From NCBI GenBank assembly GCA_020851555.1, contig JADZCM010000038.1:62001-126000 (forward strand): a stretch of DNA of 64,000 bases, written 5' to 3'. Positions 17,430 to 26,308 of the stretch are shown here, one piece after another. Both the position numbers and the translations under genes were made by a program. Under the pieces are notes generated by a model that was not told the origin of the DNA, made no database searches, and saw nothing but the letters and a program-made list of their open reading frames with translations. Positions within the stretch are counted from its first letter, which is position 1. The number at the start of each line of letters is the position of its first letter. Origin of the DNA: Bryobacterales bacterium. Lineage in GTDB: Bacteria > Acidobacteriota > Terriglobia > Bryobacterales > Bryobacteraceae.

Positions 17430-18053
17430 CTACTTCAAGAGCCGGATCCGGATGTTCCGGTAGTACACCGTGCTGCCGGGGTCGTGGCCTTGCAGCGCGA
17501 TTGTTCCGGACCGGAGACGGCGCTGAGGGAATTCCTGGGTTCCCTCCCAGCCGGCGGGTTGTGTCCAGCGGACGGCCTCCTTGCCGTTCACCAGCACGGT
17601 GATGGTGTCGCCCTTCACCGTGATGTGCTCGGTGAACCACTGGTTGTCCGCGGCCAGACTCTCCTTCACGTCCAGCACCTGGTACAGGCTGCCGGTTTTG
17701 CGGAAGTCTCCGGGGAAGGAATTGTTCACCTGCACCTCGAAGCCCGCGCCCGGCCACCCTTTCTCCTGAAAGTCCGTCAGGATGTAGATCCCTCCGTTGG
17801 CCTTTGGCTCGGTCATGGCTTCCACCTGGAGTTCGAACTGGCGGAAGGAATGGTTGGCGACGTCCCCCACGTAGAAGCAGTGGCTTCGAGGGCCCTGGGC
17901 CACAATGGCGCCGTTCTTCACGCTGAAGGTGCCGGGGTTCTCGTTCACCCTCCAGCCCGTGAGGTCCTTCCCGTTGAACAGGCTGATCCACCCCTCCTCT
18001 GCCGCCGGCAGTTGAACGAGCGCGATCAGAAACAGCACAGCGATGCGTATCAT
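17430..18053 (-). CDS. DUF1080 / 3-keto-disaccharide hydrolase domain protein, secreted
   Basis: 207 residues. Signal peptide MIRIAVLFLIALVQLPAAEE, then the DUF1080 opening GWISLFNGKDLTGWRVNENPG. Further family blocks are WSVKNG-like FSVKNGAIVAQG, SFRQFELQVEAM, NGGIYILTDF, GFEVQVNN, TGSLYQVLD, WFTEHITVKGDTITVLVNGKEAVRW and GTIALQGHDPGSTVYYRNIRIRLL. The fold is a concanavalin-like beta sandwich. Some members cleave 3-keto-glucosides, which fits the Gfo/Idh/MocA and isomerase genes 4-8 kb away. It follows the aldolase gene by 19 nt, probably in one transcript. Confidence 0.9.
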   Translation of the reverse strand: MIRIAVLFLIALVQLPAAEEGWISLFNGKDLTGWRVNENPGTFSVKNGAIVAQGPRSHCFYVGDVANHSFRQFELQVEAMTEPKANGGIYILTDFQEKGWPGAGFEVQVNNSFPGDFRKTGSLYQVLDVKESLAADNQWFTEHITVKGDTITVLVNGKEAVRWTQPAGWEGTQEFPQRRLRSGTIALQGHDPGSTVYYRNIRIRLLK

Positions 18054-18072
18054 CTCAGATCCTCCATTGAAC

Positions 18073-18939
18073 TCAATACAGCGGACGCGACTTCAGGTCC
18101 GGGGGCGTCTTGCCGATCCCCTTGATGGCGGCCTGCGCCCCATTGGCCATGAAGCCCAGTTCCGTGCCGGCCTGGAAGAAGGTGAAGCCCTCCTTGATCA
18201 GGTCCGGCCCCTCCGGTCCGACCAGCGTGCGGCCTACCGGGATGTTGCGTTTCCTGGCGGCGGCCACCACTCGGGCGATGGCCTCCTTTTGTTCCGGCGG
18301 GTCCTGCCTGCCGCGAAAGCCCTGCGAGAAGGACAGATCCGTAGGGCCGATGAAGATCACGTCGATGCCCGGCACGGCGGCGATCTCGTCGATTCGATCC
18401 ACGGCCGACTTCTGCTCGATGATGATGATCACCATCACGTTCTGATCGGCGAAGTCGGCATACGGGATGGGCGTGGGCCAGCGCAGCGAGGCGAGTCCTC
18501 CGCTCATGCCGCGCTTTCCGAGCGGCGGATAGCGGCAGGCGTCGACGGCCTGCCTGGCCAGTTCCGGCGTCGAGACAAAGGGGAAGATCACCCCCAGGAC
18601 GCCCACATCGAGCACGCGCTTGGCGGTCCACAGTTCGTTCACCGGCACACGCGCGAAGGGGATGCAGCTTGTTCCCCGGGTCGCCAGCACGATGCTGCGG
18701 AGCGACTCCAGGGTGATCGGGCTGTGCTCCATCTCTATCCACAGGTAGTCGAAGCCCAGGCTGGCGGCCTGGACCGCCACGTCGGGGCTGGGGATGCTCA
18801 TGGTGAGCCCCACGACGGGCTTACCCTCGCGCAGCGTTTTCTTGACGGGGTTCTCGTAATCCGCCTGCGCCTGGAGCGCCACCGGAGCTGCCAGGGTAAT
18901 ACAGATCAAGCCACAAAGGAGTATGGTGTGGGATTTCAT
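18073..18939 (-). CDS. HpcH/HpaI family aldolase with a signal peptide
   Basis: 288 residues. The N-terminus MKSHTILLCGLICITLAAPVALQAQA is a Sec signal, unusual for a class II aldolase normally found in the cytoplasm. The family core is intact: GKPVVGLTMSIPSPDVAVQAASLGFDYLWIEMEHSPI, ATRGTSCIPFARVPVNE, DVGVLGVIFPFVSTPELARQAVDACRYPP, VMVIIIIEQKSAVDRID, and PGIDVIFIGPTDLSFSQG. The Glu and Asp in these segments form the metal site. Such enzymes cleave 4-hydroxy-2-oxo acids to pyruvate and an aldehyde. It is first of a pair with the DUF1080 gene. Confidence 0.87.
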   Translation of the reverse strand: MKSHTILLCGLICITLAAPVALQAQADYENPVKKTLREGKPVVGLTMSIPSPDVAVQAASLGFDYLWIEMEHSPITLESLRSIVLATRGTSCIPFARVPVNELWTAKRVLDVGVLGVIFPFVSTPELARQAVDACRYPPLGKRGMSGGLASLRWPTPIPYADFADQNVMVIIIIEQKSAVDRIDEIAAVPGIDVIFIGPTDLSFSQGFRGRQDPPEQKEAIARVVAAARKRNIPVGRTLVGPEGPDLIKEGFTFFQAGTELGFMANGAQAAIKGIGKTPPDLKSRPLY

Positions 18940-19167
18940 GCGGTCTCCGTTCGCACGGATTCTGCCACACGCGAAGCGCGCCCGTCAATGTTGATCTTGC
19001 CGGCTCCGCGATTCATACAGCGGGGGAGATTCCGAACGGCGGACGGAGCCGGGAGATTGCTCAACCGGAAAACACGCGGCAGGGTGGCCTCGGAAGCAGG
19101 CGCGCGGCGGCCGCGGCGGGCGCCGCCTGCGGTTCCGGCGGCGCCTGGCCTGCCGGGCGCCTGCGGA

Positions 19168-20229
19168 CTACGCAACCGGCGCGGCCTTCCCGGACCGGGC
19201 CGATTCCACGCAGGCCAGCGCTACCGCCACGGCGGCGCGGCCGTCCCGCAGGGTGCAGGCGGGGGTTTCACCGCGCAGCAGGCATGCGGCGAAGTGGCGC
19301 CACATCGCCTTGTAGGTCCCGCCGAAGCCGCCCCCGTGACGCAACGCCGCGAACCCGGCGGGCAACGCCCGGAGGAAGCCCGAGGCCTGCCTGAGCCGGG
19401 ACGACAGCGAACCGGGATAGGTCGTGTGCGGAACGAACCGGAGCCCGTCGAACCGGTACAGGGAGAGCAGCAGGCTGCCCCGCTCCCCAAAGATCTCGAC
19501 CTCGCTGGCGGCGCTCGTGCTGAAGGACAGCACCGCCGAGGCGAGCGCGCCGTTGGCCAGCCGGGCGCTCAGCGTGCTCGTGTCGTCGTCGTACGCCGCG
19601 CTCGCAATCGAGTCGCAACGGACCTGTGTGATCTCCGTATCCAGCAGAAAGCGCCACAGGTCGAAATGGTGTACCCCGTCGTTGATCGTCACACCGCCGT
19701 CCATTTCCTGCCTAGCATGCCGGGCCCGGGCGCCGGGCGCGTGGCGGGCGTGGGTATAGGTGCTTCGCACGGCTCTTACCGGGCCGAGCGAGCCTTCCTG
19801 GATGATCCGGCGGGCCTGCACGACCAGACTGTGCCAGCGGGAGTTGTGGGCGACCAGGACCTTCACGCCGGCGCCGTCCGCGGCCCTGACCAACCCATCG
19901 CAATCGCCGGCCGTCAGGGCCAGCGGCTTCTCCATCAGCATGTGCTTCCCAGCGCGAAGCACATCCAGTCCGATTTCCGCATGGCTGGGCGTGGAGGCCG
20001 CCACCAGCACCGCGTCCACTTCGCCGGCCTCCAGCAGTTCCCGGTGAGTGAAGAAACGCCTGGGGATGCCGAATTGATCCGCCGCCAGCGCCAGGCGCGT
20101 GGGGTCGGTGTCCGCGGCGGCGGCAAGTTCGAATGACCGGCAACTCAAGGCCGCGGGCAGGTGGTGCTCCCGGGCGGCGCGGCCGCATCCCACAATGCCC
20201 AGCCGGACCGGGCCGCCTTGCCGTTTCAC
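19168..20229 (-). CDS. Gfo/Idh/MocA family oxidoreductase, cytoplasmic
   Basis: 353 residues starting at GTG 20229, which overlaps the TGA of the radical SAM gene (GTGA). Dinucleotide fold VRLGIVGCGRAAREHHLPAAL near the N-terminus. EKP motif in GKHMLMEKPLALTAGDCDGLV. C-terminal domain DGGVTINDGVHHFDLWRFLLDTEITQV and ERGSLLLSLYRFDGLRF. There is no signal peptide, unlike the other family member at 11.6-13.1 kb, so it probably oxidises an intracellular sugar or nucleotide sugar. Together with the radical SAM and glycosyltransferase genes upstream it looks like part of a small polysaccharide or lipid-sugar locus. Confidence 0.9.
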   Translation of the reverse strand: MKRQGGPVRLGIVGCGRAAREHHLPAALSCRSFELAAAADTDPTRLALAADQFGIPRRFFTHRELLEAGEVDAVLVAASTPSHAEIGLDVLRAGKHMLMEKPLALTAGDCDGLVRAADGAGVKVLVAHNSRWHSLVVQARRIIQEGSLGPVRAVRSTYTHARHAPGARARHARQEMDGGVTINDGVHHFDLWRFLLDTEITQVRCDSIASAAYDDDTSTLSARLANGALASAVLSFSTSAASEVEIFGERGSLLLSLYRFDGLRFVPHTTYPGSLSSRLRQASGFLRALPAGFAALRHGGGFGGTYKAMWRHFAACLLRGETPACTLRDGRAAVAVALACVESARSGKAAPVA

Positions 20230-21392
20230 GCCCGGCCGCCTTCGACGACCAGCGGATTGGACAACCCGGGATTAAGGAACACCGCGCGGAGGCTGGTGTC
20301 GGTGACGGGGCGGTCCTGGTTTGGGCAGTTCCGGCAGAAGCTGAGGCTGTCCGCCTCGTCGCGCACCAGCCGGCGCACTTCCGCCGCCTTCGGGCCGTAC
20401 CAGAGATCCGCGAAGGAAACGCCGTCGCCAAGCACCCCCAGGGGTTGACCGGCGTTGAAATCCTGCTCGCATGCCACCAGAGTCCCATCGGCGAAGACCG
20501 AAGGGAACCAGAAGGGCTGCATGCACACGTGGTCGCTCCTGCGGATACGCCGGCGCCCCTGGTACTCGTATCCGCGCAAGCTCCGGGTTCCGGGGAGGAG
20601 GCTGAGGTGAGCCTGGAGTCCGGATTCCGAATCGTAGATCACCAGACTCCGAACGCTGGCCATGTCAAATCCGTGGCTTGCGGCGAAAGCCTCGAGTTGG
20701 GGGAGTTCGTGTTCGTTGTGCTTCATGGCGATGAAGCGCATGTGGAGCACCGGCAGGCGCAGTCCGCGTTCCCTCTTGAGCTCCGCCAGCCGGTGAATGC
20801 CCCGCAAGGCAGGCTCCAGGCGGGCGCCCGCGCGGAAGCGCGCGTTGGTTTCGTCGGTAAGGCCGTCGATGGACACGATCAGGTATGAGGGAGGGTAGTC
20901 GAGGATATCGCGGAGGACGGACTCACGGTCGAGGAACTGGCCGTTCGTCGACAGAAACGTCACCACGCCCGAGCCCGCGGCACACCTGAGGATCTCCCGC
21001 AACTGGGGGTTGAGCAGGCTCTCTCCCCAGCCCCATAGGGAAGCGGTCAGCAGGTAAGGGCCCGCCTCGCGCATCACCTGCTGGAACAGCGCGGGCCGCA
21101 TGGACCGGGGCGCGCGGTTCAGTTCGCCCGTGCCCGTGGGACAGACGGGGCACTTGAGCTGGCAGAAGCTGGTGAGCTCGGCCTGGATGTGGAGCGGCAT
21201 GGCCCAGGGGCGCAGCCTCCGGCGGAGCAGGTTCAGGCCGGAACGGAGGACATTCAGGCGCTTCGGCCAGGGCATCCCACGAACACTGACCGGCATCTGG
21301 TCGTAGGTGAAGTCGTAGCGCCCCTCCGCCAGCAGCCGGTACAGCAACAGGGGCGCGCGGCTCAGCGCGCGTCCGCGCTCGGCGGCTCTCAT
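20226..21392 (-). CDS. radical SAM protein with SPASM-like C-terminus
   Basis: 388 residues. The radical SAM [4Fe-4S] ligands are the three cysteines in LTSFCQLKCPVCPTG (CxxxCxxC) near residue 75. Barrel motifs follow: LWGWGESLLNPQLREIL, VTFLSTNGQFLD and PSYLIVSIDGLTDETNARFRAG. The C-terminal cysteines CMQPFWFPSVFADGTLVACEQDF and SFCRNCPNQ bind a further cluster, as in SPASM/twitch enzymes. Such proteins modify peptides, sugars or lipids; the substrate is unknown. It lies 4 nt after the glycosyltransferase stop and overlaps the oxidoreductase start. Confidence 0.88.
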   Translation of the reverse strand: MRAAERGRALSRAPLLLYRLLAEGRYDFTYDQMPVSVRGMPWPKRLNVLRSGLNLLRRRLRPWAMPLHIQAELTSFCQLKCPVCPTGTGELNRAPRSMRPALFQQVMREAGPYLLTASLWGWGESLLNPQLREILRCAAGSGVVTFLSTNGQFLDRESVLRDILDYPPSYLIVSIDGLTDETNARFRAGARLEPALRGIHRLAELKRERGLRLPVLHMRFIAMKHNEHELPQLEAFAASHGFDMASVRSLVIYDSESGLQAHLSLLPGTRSLRGYEYQGRRRIRRSDHVCMQPFWFPSVFADGTLVACEQDFNAGQPLGVLGDGVSFADLWYGPKAAEVRRLVRDEADSLSFCRNCPNQDRPVTDTSLRAVFLNPGLSNPLVVEGGRA

Positions 21393-21396
21393 CGCC

Positions 21397-22386
21397 TTAT
21401 CCTGGTTCCGCCCGCGCCGCGCCGGGCAGCCCTTCGAAGATCCTCCGGTCGCGCCGGTTCATGTAATCCTCGCGGTGGAAATCGATCCTGGCGATACGCC
21501 GTATGGACGAACCCGGGCCGGCTGCGTATCCGGCCACCGCGCCCACGGTCTCGATCGCCAGCAGAAACAGGCACAGGGGCGCCAGCGCGGGCAGCAAGCG
21601 CGCGGGGCGTCCCGGCCGCCGCATCTGCCTGACGATCCGGGCCACCCTCACAAACGGAATCAGGGGGCTGCCCCCGATGTAGAGCAGGCGCCGCGCCAGG
21701 CTCCACCGTACGCGGCACATGGCCGCAAACTGGCGGCCGCAATCGTATCGCAGCGCCAGTGTGGGCAGGAACCGCGAGAAGTTATAGTGGCGCGTGACGG
21801 CGGCCGGCTCGAGGGCCACCCTGTGCCCGTCCGCGCGTAAACGCCAGTGCAGCACGCTCTCGGCCTCGAGCCAGTCTCCCAGGTCATCCCCAAAGGCGAG
21901 AAGCAGGTCCCGCTTGTACGCCGAATTGTGGCCGGGCAGGTGATGGGCTTCGCCGCCGGGGGCGGGGTGGAGCCAGTCGAGGTATTCGATGACCAGGTTG
22001 GCCCAGCTCAACAGGCTGTGCGGATTTCCGTTCTTCACGGCCGGCCCGACGGCGCCCCAGTCCTTCTGGTGCGCCCGCACCAGGGCCTCCGCCCACTCTT
22101 CTTCGGGCAGGCTGTGGTCTTCGGTCATGACCACCACCGGCGCGCCGGCCTGGCGGACGCCGGCGGCACGCGCGCGGGCGGTCGACTCCAGGTCCGGGAT
22201 CCGCACGACGCGGACAGCCGCGAAATCCTGAAGCAGCGGGTCGGATGGCTCCGCCTCTACGCATGCGGGAAAGACGAATACGAGTTCTATCTCGCGGCGG
22301 ATCGTCTGCGCATGCAGATGGTTCACCAGCCGCCGCAGGGTCTCATACCCGTCGGGGGAAATCAGGATTGCCGAGATGGAGGCCAT
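21397..22386 (-). CDS. family 2 glycosyltransferase with a C-terminal membrane segment
   Basis: 329 residues from ATG 22386, chosen because ASISAILISPDGYETLRRLVNHL begins the GT-A fold there; the open frame to 22665 is low-complexity read-through into the divergent promoter. GT2 features: strand-helix start, VVVMTEDHSLPEEEWAEALV (acidic donor-binding motif), PGHNSAYKRDLLL and EAESVLHWRLRADGHRVALEPAA. A hydrophobic stretch near the C-terminus (LLPALAPLCLFLLAIETVGAVAGYA) suggests membrane attachment. It probably adds a sugar to a surface glycan or lipid. It heads a three-gene operon with the radical SAM and oxidoreductase genes. Confidence 0.85.
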   Translation of the reverse strand: MASISAILISPDGYETLRRLVNHLHAQTIRREIELVFVFPACVEAEPSDPLLQDFAAVRVVRIPDLESTARARAAGVRQAGAPVVVMTEDHSLPEEEWAEALVRAHQKDWGAVGPAVKNGNPHSLLSWANLVIEYLDWLHPAPGGEAHHLPGHNSAYKRDLLLAFGDDLGDWLEAESVLHWRLRADGHRVALEPAAVTRHYNFSRFLPTLALRYDCGRQFAAMCRVRWSLARRLLYIGGSPLIPFVRVARIVRQMRRPGRPARLLPALAPLCLFLLAIETVGAVAGYAAGPGSSIRRIARIDFHREDYMNRRDRRIFEGLPGAARAEPG

Positions 22387-22537
22387 CGGATCCCTATGAA
22401 CAAACGGTAACATTATCAGGTTACGAGCCCGGCTCCACCAACGCAACGCCCCGCCCCAGCTTTCCGGGTTATACTGTCGGGCTGCCCGGGGCGGGTAATC
22501 GGCGCGGGCGGCACGGAGCGGAGAGGAGGCCACAGCC

Positions 22538-24001
22538 GTGGTGAAACTGACAGGAACACTGGCGCTGCTGGCGGCTATGGCGGGCGCAGGCCTGTCCGGC
22601 CAGCAGCCCGCGGCCACTGGAGCAGCCGGCGCGGGCGGATTGCCGGAGCCGATGAACTGGACCACCGCCCAGGACCATCAGGACATGCTGAGACAACTGG
22701 GCATCAAGGCTCTACGTCCAGGCCCCAGCGGCAACGAGAACGCTCCGAACCACGCCAATTACGATGAAGCGGCGGCCAATCCGTTCCCCAGACTCCCCGA
22801 AGTGTTGACGCTGGCGGACGGCAGACGGGTTGCCTCGCAGGAGATGTGGTGGAAGCAAAGGCGGCCGGAGATCGTCGAGGAGTTCGAACGGGAGGTCGTC
22901 GGAAGAATTCCCCGGACCGTTCCGCAGGTGACATGGATGGTGACCAACACGGTTGAGGCGACGGTGGCCGGCCGTCCGGTGACCGGCAAGCAACTTGTGG
23001 GACGCGTTGACAACTCCTCCTATCCGCTGATCACCGTTGAGATCCAGGCGACGCTGGTGACGCCCGCCAACGCGCGGGGCCCGGTTCCGGTGATGATGAT
23101 GTTCGGCGGCCGGGGGCTTCCCGGGACCCCGGGCGCGGCGCCGCCCGCCGGGCGCGCCGGCTTCGCACCGCCGCCCGGGAGCGATCCGCCGGCCACCGAG
23201 CAGCTCATCGCCGACGGCTGGGGTTATGCCACCGTCAATCCCGCCAGCATACAGGCCGACAACGGCGCCGGTCTGACGCGCGGGATCATCGGGCTGGTGA
23301 ACAAGGGCCAGCCGCGCAAGCCGGACGACTGGGGCTCCCTGCGGGCCTGGGCCTGGGGCGCCTCGCGCGTTCTCGACTACCTGCAGACGGACAAGGCCGT
23401 GGACGCGAAACACGTCGGCATCGAAGGCGTATCCCGTTACGGCAAGGCCGCCCTGGTGACCATGGCCTTCGACACGCGTTTCGCCGTGGTGCTGGTGGGC
23501 TCCTCGGGCGAGGGCGGGGCCAAATTGCACCGCCGCAATTTCGGCGAAGCGGTAGAGAACCTCACGGGGGCGGGCGAGTACCACTGGATGGCCGGCAACT
23601 TCATTAAGTACGGCGCCTCGGAGGCGGTCTTCGGCAGCAAGAACGCGGGCGATATTCCCGTGGATGCCCACCAACTGATCGCCCTGTGCGCTCCGCGGCT
23701 CACCTTCATCAGTTACGGTGTGCCGGAGAAGGGCGACGCGCGGTGGCTGGATCAACAGGGCAGTTTCATGGCCGCCGTCGCCGCCGGCCCGGTGTTCCGG
23801 TTGCTGGGAGCCAAGGACCTCGGCACGTCGGACGACTACAACAAGGAGAAAATGCCGCCGGTTAATGTGGGCCTCCTCGACGGCCAGCTTGCCTGGCGCC
23901 AGCACGACGGCGGGCACACCGACGGTCCCAACTGGAAGTATTTCATCCCCTGGGCCAACAAGTTCTTCAAGCGTACCGGGGACGCCGCCGCCAGGCAGTA
24001 G
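22538..24001 (+). CDS. CE15 glucuronoyl esterase-like alpha/beta hydrolase, secreted
   Basis: 487 residues with signal peptide MVKLTGTLALLAAMAGAGLSGQ. The nucleophile elbow GVSRYGKAAL (S299) matches the GxSRxGK signature of carbohydrate esterase family 15. The family block GSLRAWAWGASRVLDYLQTD precedes it, and the catalytic His is likely in RQHDGGHTDGPNWKYFIPWA. CE15 enzymes cut the ester between lignin alcohols and glucuronic acid on xylan, outside the cell. A Gly/Pro-rich insert sits near residues 195-225. The SGNH hydrolase begins 9 nt after the stop, so the two are probably co-transcribed. Confidence 0.88.
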   Translation: MVKLTGTLALLAAMAGAGLSGQQPAATGAAGAGGLPEPMNWTTAQDHQDMLRQLGIKALRPGPSGNENAPNHANYDEAAANPFPRLPEVLTLADGRRVASQEMWWKQRRPEIVEEFEREVVGRIPRTVPQVTWMVTNTVEATVAGRPVTGKQLVGRVDNSSYPLITVEIQATLVTPANARGPVPVMMMFGGRGLPGTPGAAPPAGRAGFAPPPGSDPPATEQLIADGWGYATVNPASIQADNGAGLTRGIIGLVNKGQPRKPDDWGSLRAWAWGASRVLDYLQTDKAVDAKHVGIEGVSRYGKAALVTMAFDTRFAVVLVGSSGEGGAKLHRRNFGEAVENLTGAGEYHWMAGNFIKYGASEAVFGSKNAGDIPVDAHQLIALCAPRLTFISYGVPEKGDARWLDQQGSFMAAVAAGPVFRLLGAKDLGTSDDYNKEKMPPVNVGLLDGQLAWRQHDGGHTDGPNWKYFIPWANKFFKRTGDAAARQ

Positions 24002-24010
24002 ATGCAGTAG

Positions 24011-24799
24011 ATGAAGACGAACCTCATCGCGCTCCTCGGGCACGCGGCGCTGGCGGCGGCGCTGGCCCAAACGCCCCCGCCCGCCGATCAGCCGGAAGCC
24101 CGCACGGACCGGAACTCCCAGATCGCCCACGCCCAGTTGCTGGCGAAAGCCCGGCAAGGCCGCATCGACGTGTACTTCGCGGGCGACTCCATCACGCGCC
24201 GGTGGGGTGCAACCGACTACCCGGAGCTGCTTGCCAATTGGAGGGAGAACTTCTTCGGCTGGAACGCGGCCAACTTCGGGTGGGGTGCGGATACCCTCCA
24301 GAACATCCTGTGGCGGCTTACGAACGGCGAACTGGACGGCGTGAACCCGAAGGTGGCCGTCCTTCTGGCCGGCACGAACAACGTGGGGAAAACCGTGCCG
24401 CCGGAAGGCGATGCGGAGAAGGTCGCGGACATTACCCGGGGCCTCCACGCCATTCTGCGGGTGATCGAGGCCAAGGCCCCCGACGCCGTCATCATCCTGA
24501 TGGGGATCTTCCCGCGCAACGACGGCATGGCGGTAATGCCGACGATTGACAAGATCAACCGGAACCTCTCCGGGCTGGCCGACGGCAAGCGCATACGGTA
24601 CCTGAACATCAACGCCAAACTGGCGGATTCCAAGGGGCGGCTGTTCGACGGGATGAGCCATGACGGCCTGCATCCCACCGTGAAAGGGTACCAGGTCTGG
24701 GCCGACGCGCTGAAGCCGATCTTCAGGGAACTGCTGGGCCCGCCGGCCAAGGAAGACCTCGCCCCGCCCCCTACGGGCGACCCCAGCGCCGGGCGATAG
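24011..24799 (+). CDS. secreted SGNH/GDSL hydrolase (acyl esterase)
   Basis: 262 residues. Signal MKTNLIALLGHAALAAALAQ. Block I is YFAGDSITRRWG (nucleophile S60), block II NFGWGADTLQNILWRLTNGEL, block III VLLAGTNNVGKT (Asn), and block V MSHDGLHPTVKGYQVWADAL (Asp and His). This is the PAF-acetylhydrolase-like branch of SGNH esterases, which remove acyl (often acetyl) groups from carbohydrates. Following a CE15 esterase, a role in stripping side groups from plant polysaccharide is plausible. The C-terminus has a short Pro-rich tail. Confidence 0.88.
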   Translation: MKTNLIALLGHAALAAALAQTPPPADQPEARTDRNSQIAHAQLLAKARQGRIDVYFAGDSITRRWGATDYPELLANWRENFFGWNAANFGWGADTLQNILWRLTNGELDGVNPKVAVLLAGTNNVGKTVPPEGDAEKVADITRGLHAILRVIEAKAPDAVIILMGIFPRNDGMAVMPTIDKINRNLSGLADGKRIRYLNINAKLADSKGRLFDGMSHDGLHPTVKGYQVWADALKPIFRELLGPPAKEDLAPPPTGDPSAGR

Positions 24800-24823
24800 C
24801 CGCTATCAGACCACTGCCGGCTG

Positions 24824-24860
24824 AAAGAAAAAGGCCCGCGGGGCGAACCCCGGACCGGCC
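24824..24860 (-). terminator. Rho-independent terminator for the M20 peptidase gene
   Basis: On the minus strand, GGCC..CGGGG-TTCG-CCCCG..GGCC forms a hairpin (24833-24860 with mismatched middle) followed by TTTTTCTTT (24832-24824). It lies 40 nt beyond the stop of the minus-strand peptidase gene and also separates it from the converging SGNH gene. Confidence 0.6.
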
Positions 24861-24898
24861 GGCGGCGGGATGCCCGCACCGCGGCGCGGCAGCGTACG

Positions 24899-26254
24899 CT
24901 ACCGCCCCAGCCGCTCCAGGTAGCGGGCGGCCGCCTCGATCCCCAGATAGAAGTTGGGCAGGTGGAACTTCTCGTTGGGAGCGTGCAGGTTGTCGTCGGG
25001 CAGTCCGAAACCCATCAGGACGCTGGGCATGCCCAGGTGCTGATCGAACAGGCCCACGATGGGGATTGATCCGCCGGAACGGATGTAGACGGTCTCCTTA
25101 CCGAACACCTCGCCCATGGCCTCCGCCGACGACTTGATGAACGGGTTGGTGGGATCGACCAACGACGGCGCCGCGCCATGGATGAGCTTCACCTGCACGG
25201 TCACGCCTTTGGGCGTCGCCTCAGAGACGGCAGCCTTGAACCGGGCCAGCGCCTCATCCGGCGTCTGGTCCGCGACCAGCCGCATGCTGATCTTGGCGGT
25301 GGCGCGGGCCGGAATTACGGTCTTGGCGCCTTCGCCCGTGAATCCCCCGCGGATGCCGTGGACTTCCAGCGTGGGCCTAGCCCAGAGACGCTCGAACAGG
25401 GGAATCTCCGGCTCGCCGGTCAGTTCGCCGACCTCCATCTCCTTGCGTTTGTACTCTTCCTCGTCGAAGGGCAGCCGCGCCCAGGCCGCGCGCTCCTCCG
25501 GGCTGGGTGGGCGGACGCGATCATAGAAGCCCGGGATGAGTATGTGGCCGTCGCGGTCCTTCAAGGCGCAGAGGATTTCGGCGATGGCCTGGATGGGATT
25601 GGGGGCGGCTCCACCGTACACGCCCGAATGGAGATCGTGGCCGGCGCCCTGAACCTCGAGTTCCAGGTAGACGATCCCGCGCAGCCCGACGCACAGCGTA
25701 GGCAGGCCGGGAGCGAACATCTCGGTGTCCGACACCACGGCGGCGTCGGCCTTGATGCGGGCGGGTTTCGAGGCGACGTAGGCCGAGATATGCTCGCCGC
25801 CGACCTCCTCCTCGCCCTCGATCAGGAACTTGACGTTCACCGGCAGGCGGCCGCCGGTCTTGAGGAAGCCCTCCACCGCCTTCATGAGGATGTAGACCTG
25901 CCCTTTGTCGTCGGAGGCGCCCCGGGCGAAAATGTCCTCTCCGCGCACGGTGGGCTCGAAGGGCGGCGACTTCCATTCCTCCAGGGGATCCGGGGGCTGG
26001 ACATCGTAGTGGCCGTAGAACAGCAAGGTGGGCTTGCCCGGCGCTCCCAGCCACTCGGCATAGACGAGCGGGTTGCCCTGGCCTTCGATCAGTTCGGCCG
26101 AGTGCAGGCCCGCGGCCTTGAGGTCGTCGCGCACGAACTCCGCCGCCTTGCGGATGTCGGGCTTGTTTTCGGGCAGCGTGCTGATGCTCGGGATTCGGAG
26201 GAAGGTCTTGAGCCCCTCAAGAAAGTTCTCGCGGTGGGTCTGGTAGTAGCTCAT
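24899..26254 (-). CDS. M20 family dipeptidase (ArgE/DapE/CPG2-like)
   Basis: 451 residues, cytoplasmic (no signal). Two-zinc peptidase motifs: KPTLLFYGHYDVQPPDP (His and bridging Asp), ARGASDDKGQVYILMKAVE (Asp), FLIEGEEEVGGEHI (catalytic Glu and ligand), VVSDTEMFAPGLPTLCVGLRG, and the late IRSGGSIPIVG and HAPNEKFHL segment with the last His ligand. A dimerisation domain lies between about residues 190 and 370. Length and motif spelling match the general dipeptidase/carnosinase-like group rather than DapE. It is divergent from the DapA-like gene across 54 nt. Confidence 0.92.
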   Translation of the reverse strand: MSYYQTHRENFLEGLKTFLRIPSISTLPENKPDIRKAAEFVRDDLKAAGLHSAELIEGQGNPLVYAEWLGAPGKPTLLFYGHYDVQPPDPLEEWKSPPFEPTVRGEDIFARGASDDKGQVYILMKAVEGFLKTGGRLPVNVKFLIEGEEEVGGEHISAYVASKPARIKADAAVVSDTEMFAPGLPTLCVGLRGIVYLELEVQGAGHDLHSGVYGGAAPNPIQAIAEILCALKDRDGHILIPGFYDRVRPPSPEERAAWARLPFDEEEYKRKEMEVGELTGEPEIPLFERLWARPTLEVHGIRGGFTGEGAKTVIPARATAKISMRLVADQTPDEALARFKAAVSEATPKGVTVQVKLIHGAAPSLVDPTNPFIKSSAEAMGEVFGKETVYIRSGGSIPIVGLFDQHLGMPSVLMGFGLPDDNLHAPNEKFHLPNFYLGIEAAARYLERLGR

Positions 26255-26296
26255 ACACTTCGATCATACGAAACAGCGGCCGGCGGGGACCGGGGC

Positions 26297-26302
26297 TAGA
26301 AT
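26297..26302 (+). promoter_or_regulatory. -10-like box (TAGAAT) for a leaderless DapA-like mRNA
   Basis: TAGAAT is only 6 nt before the ATG at 26309 and no Shine-Dalgarno exists, so the transcript would start on the initiation codon. The -35 element is unclear. Inference. Confidence 0.4.
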
Positions 26303-26308
26303 AGAAGC

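Noticed and set aside
22387..22665. Longer N-terminus for the glycosyltransferase
   Set aside because: The extra sequence is Ala/Pro/Arg-rich, overlaps the divergent CE15 gene start and lacks any fold feature.
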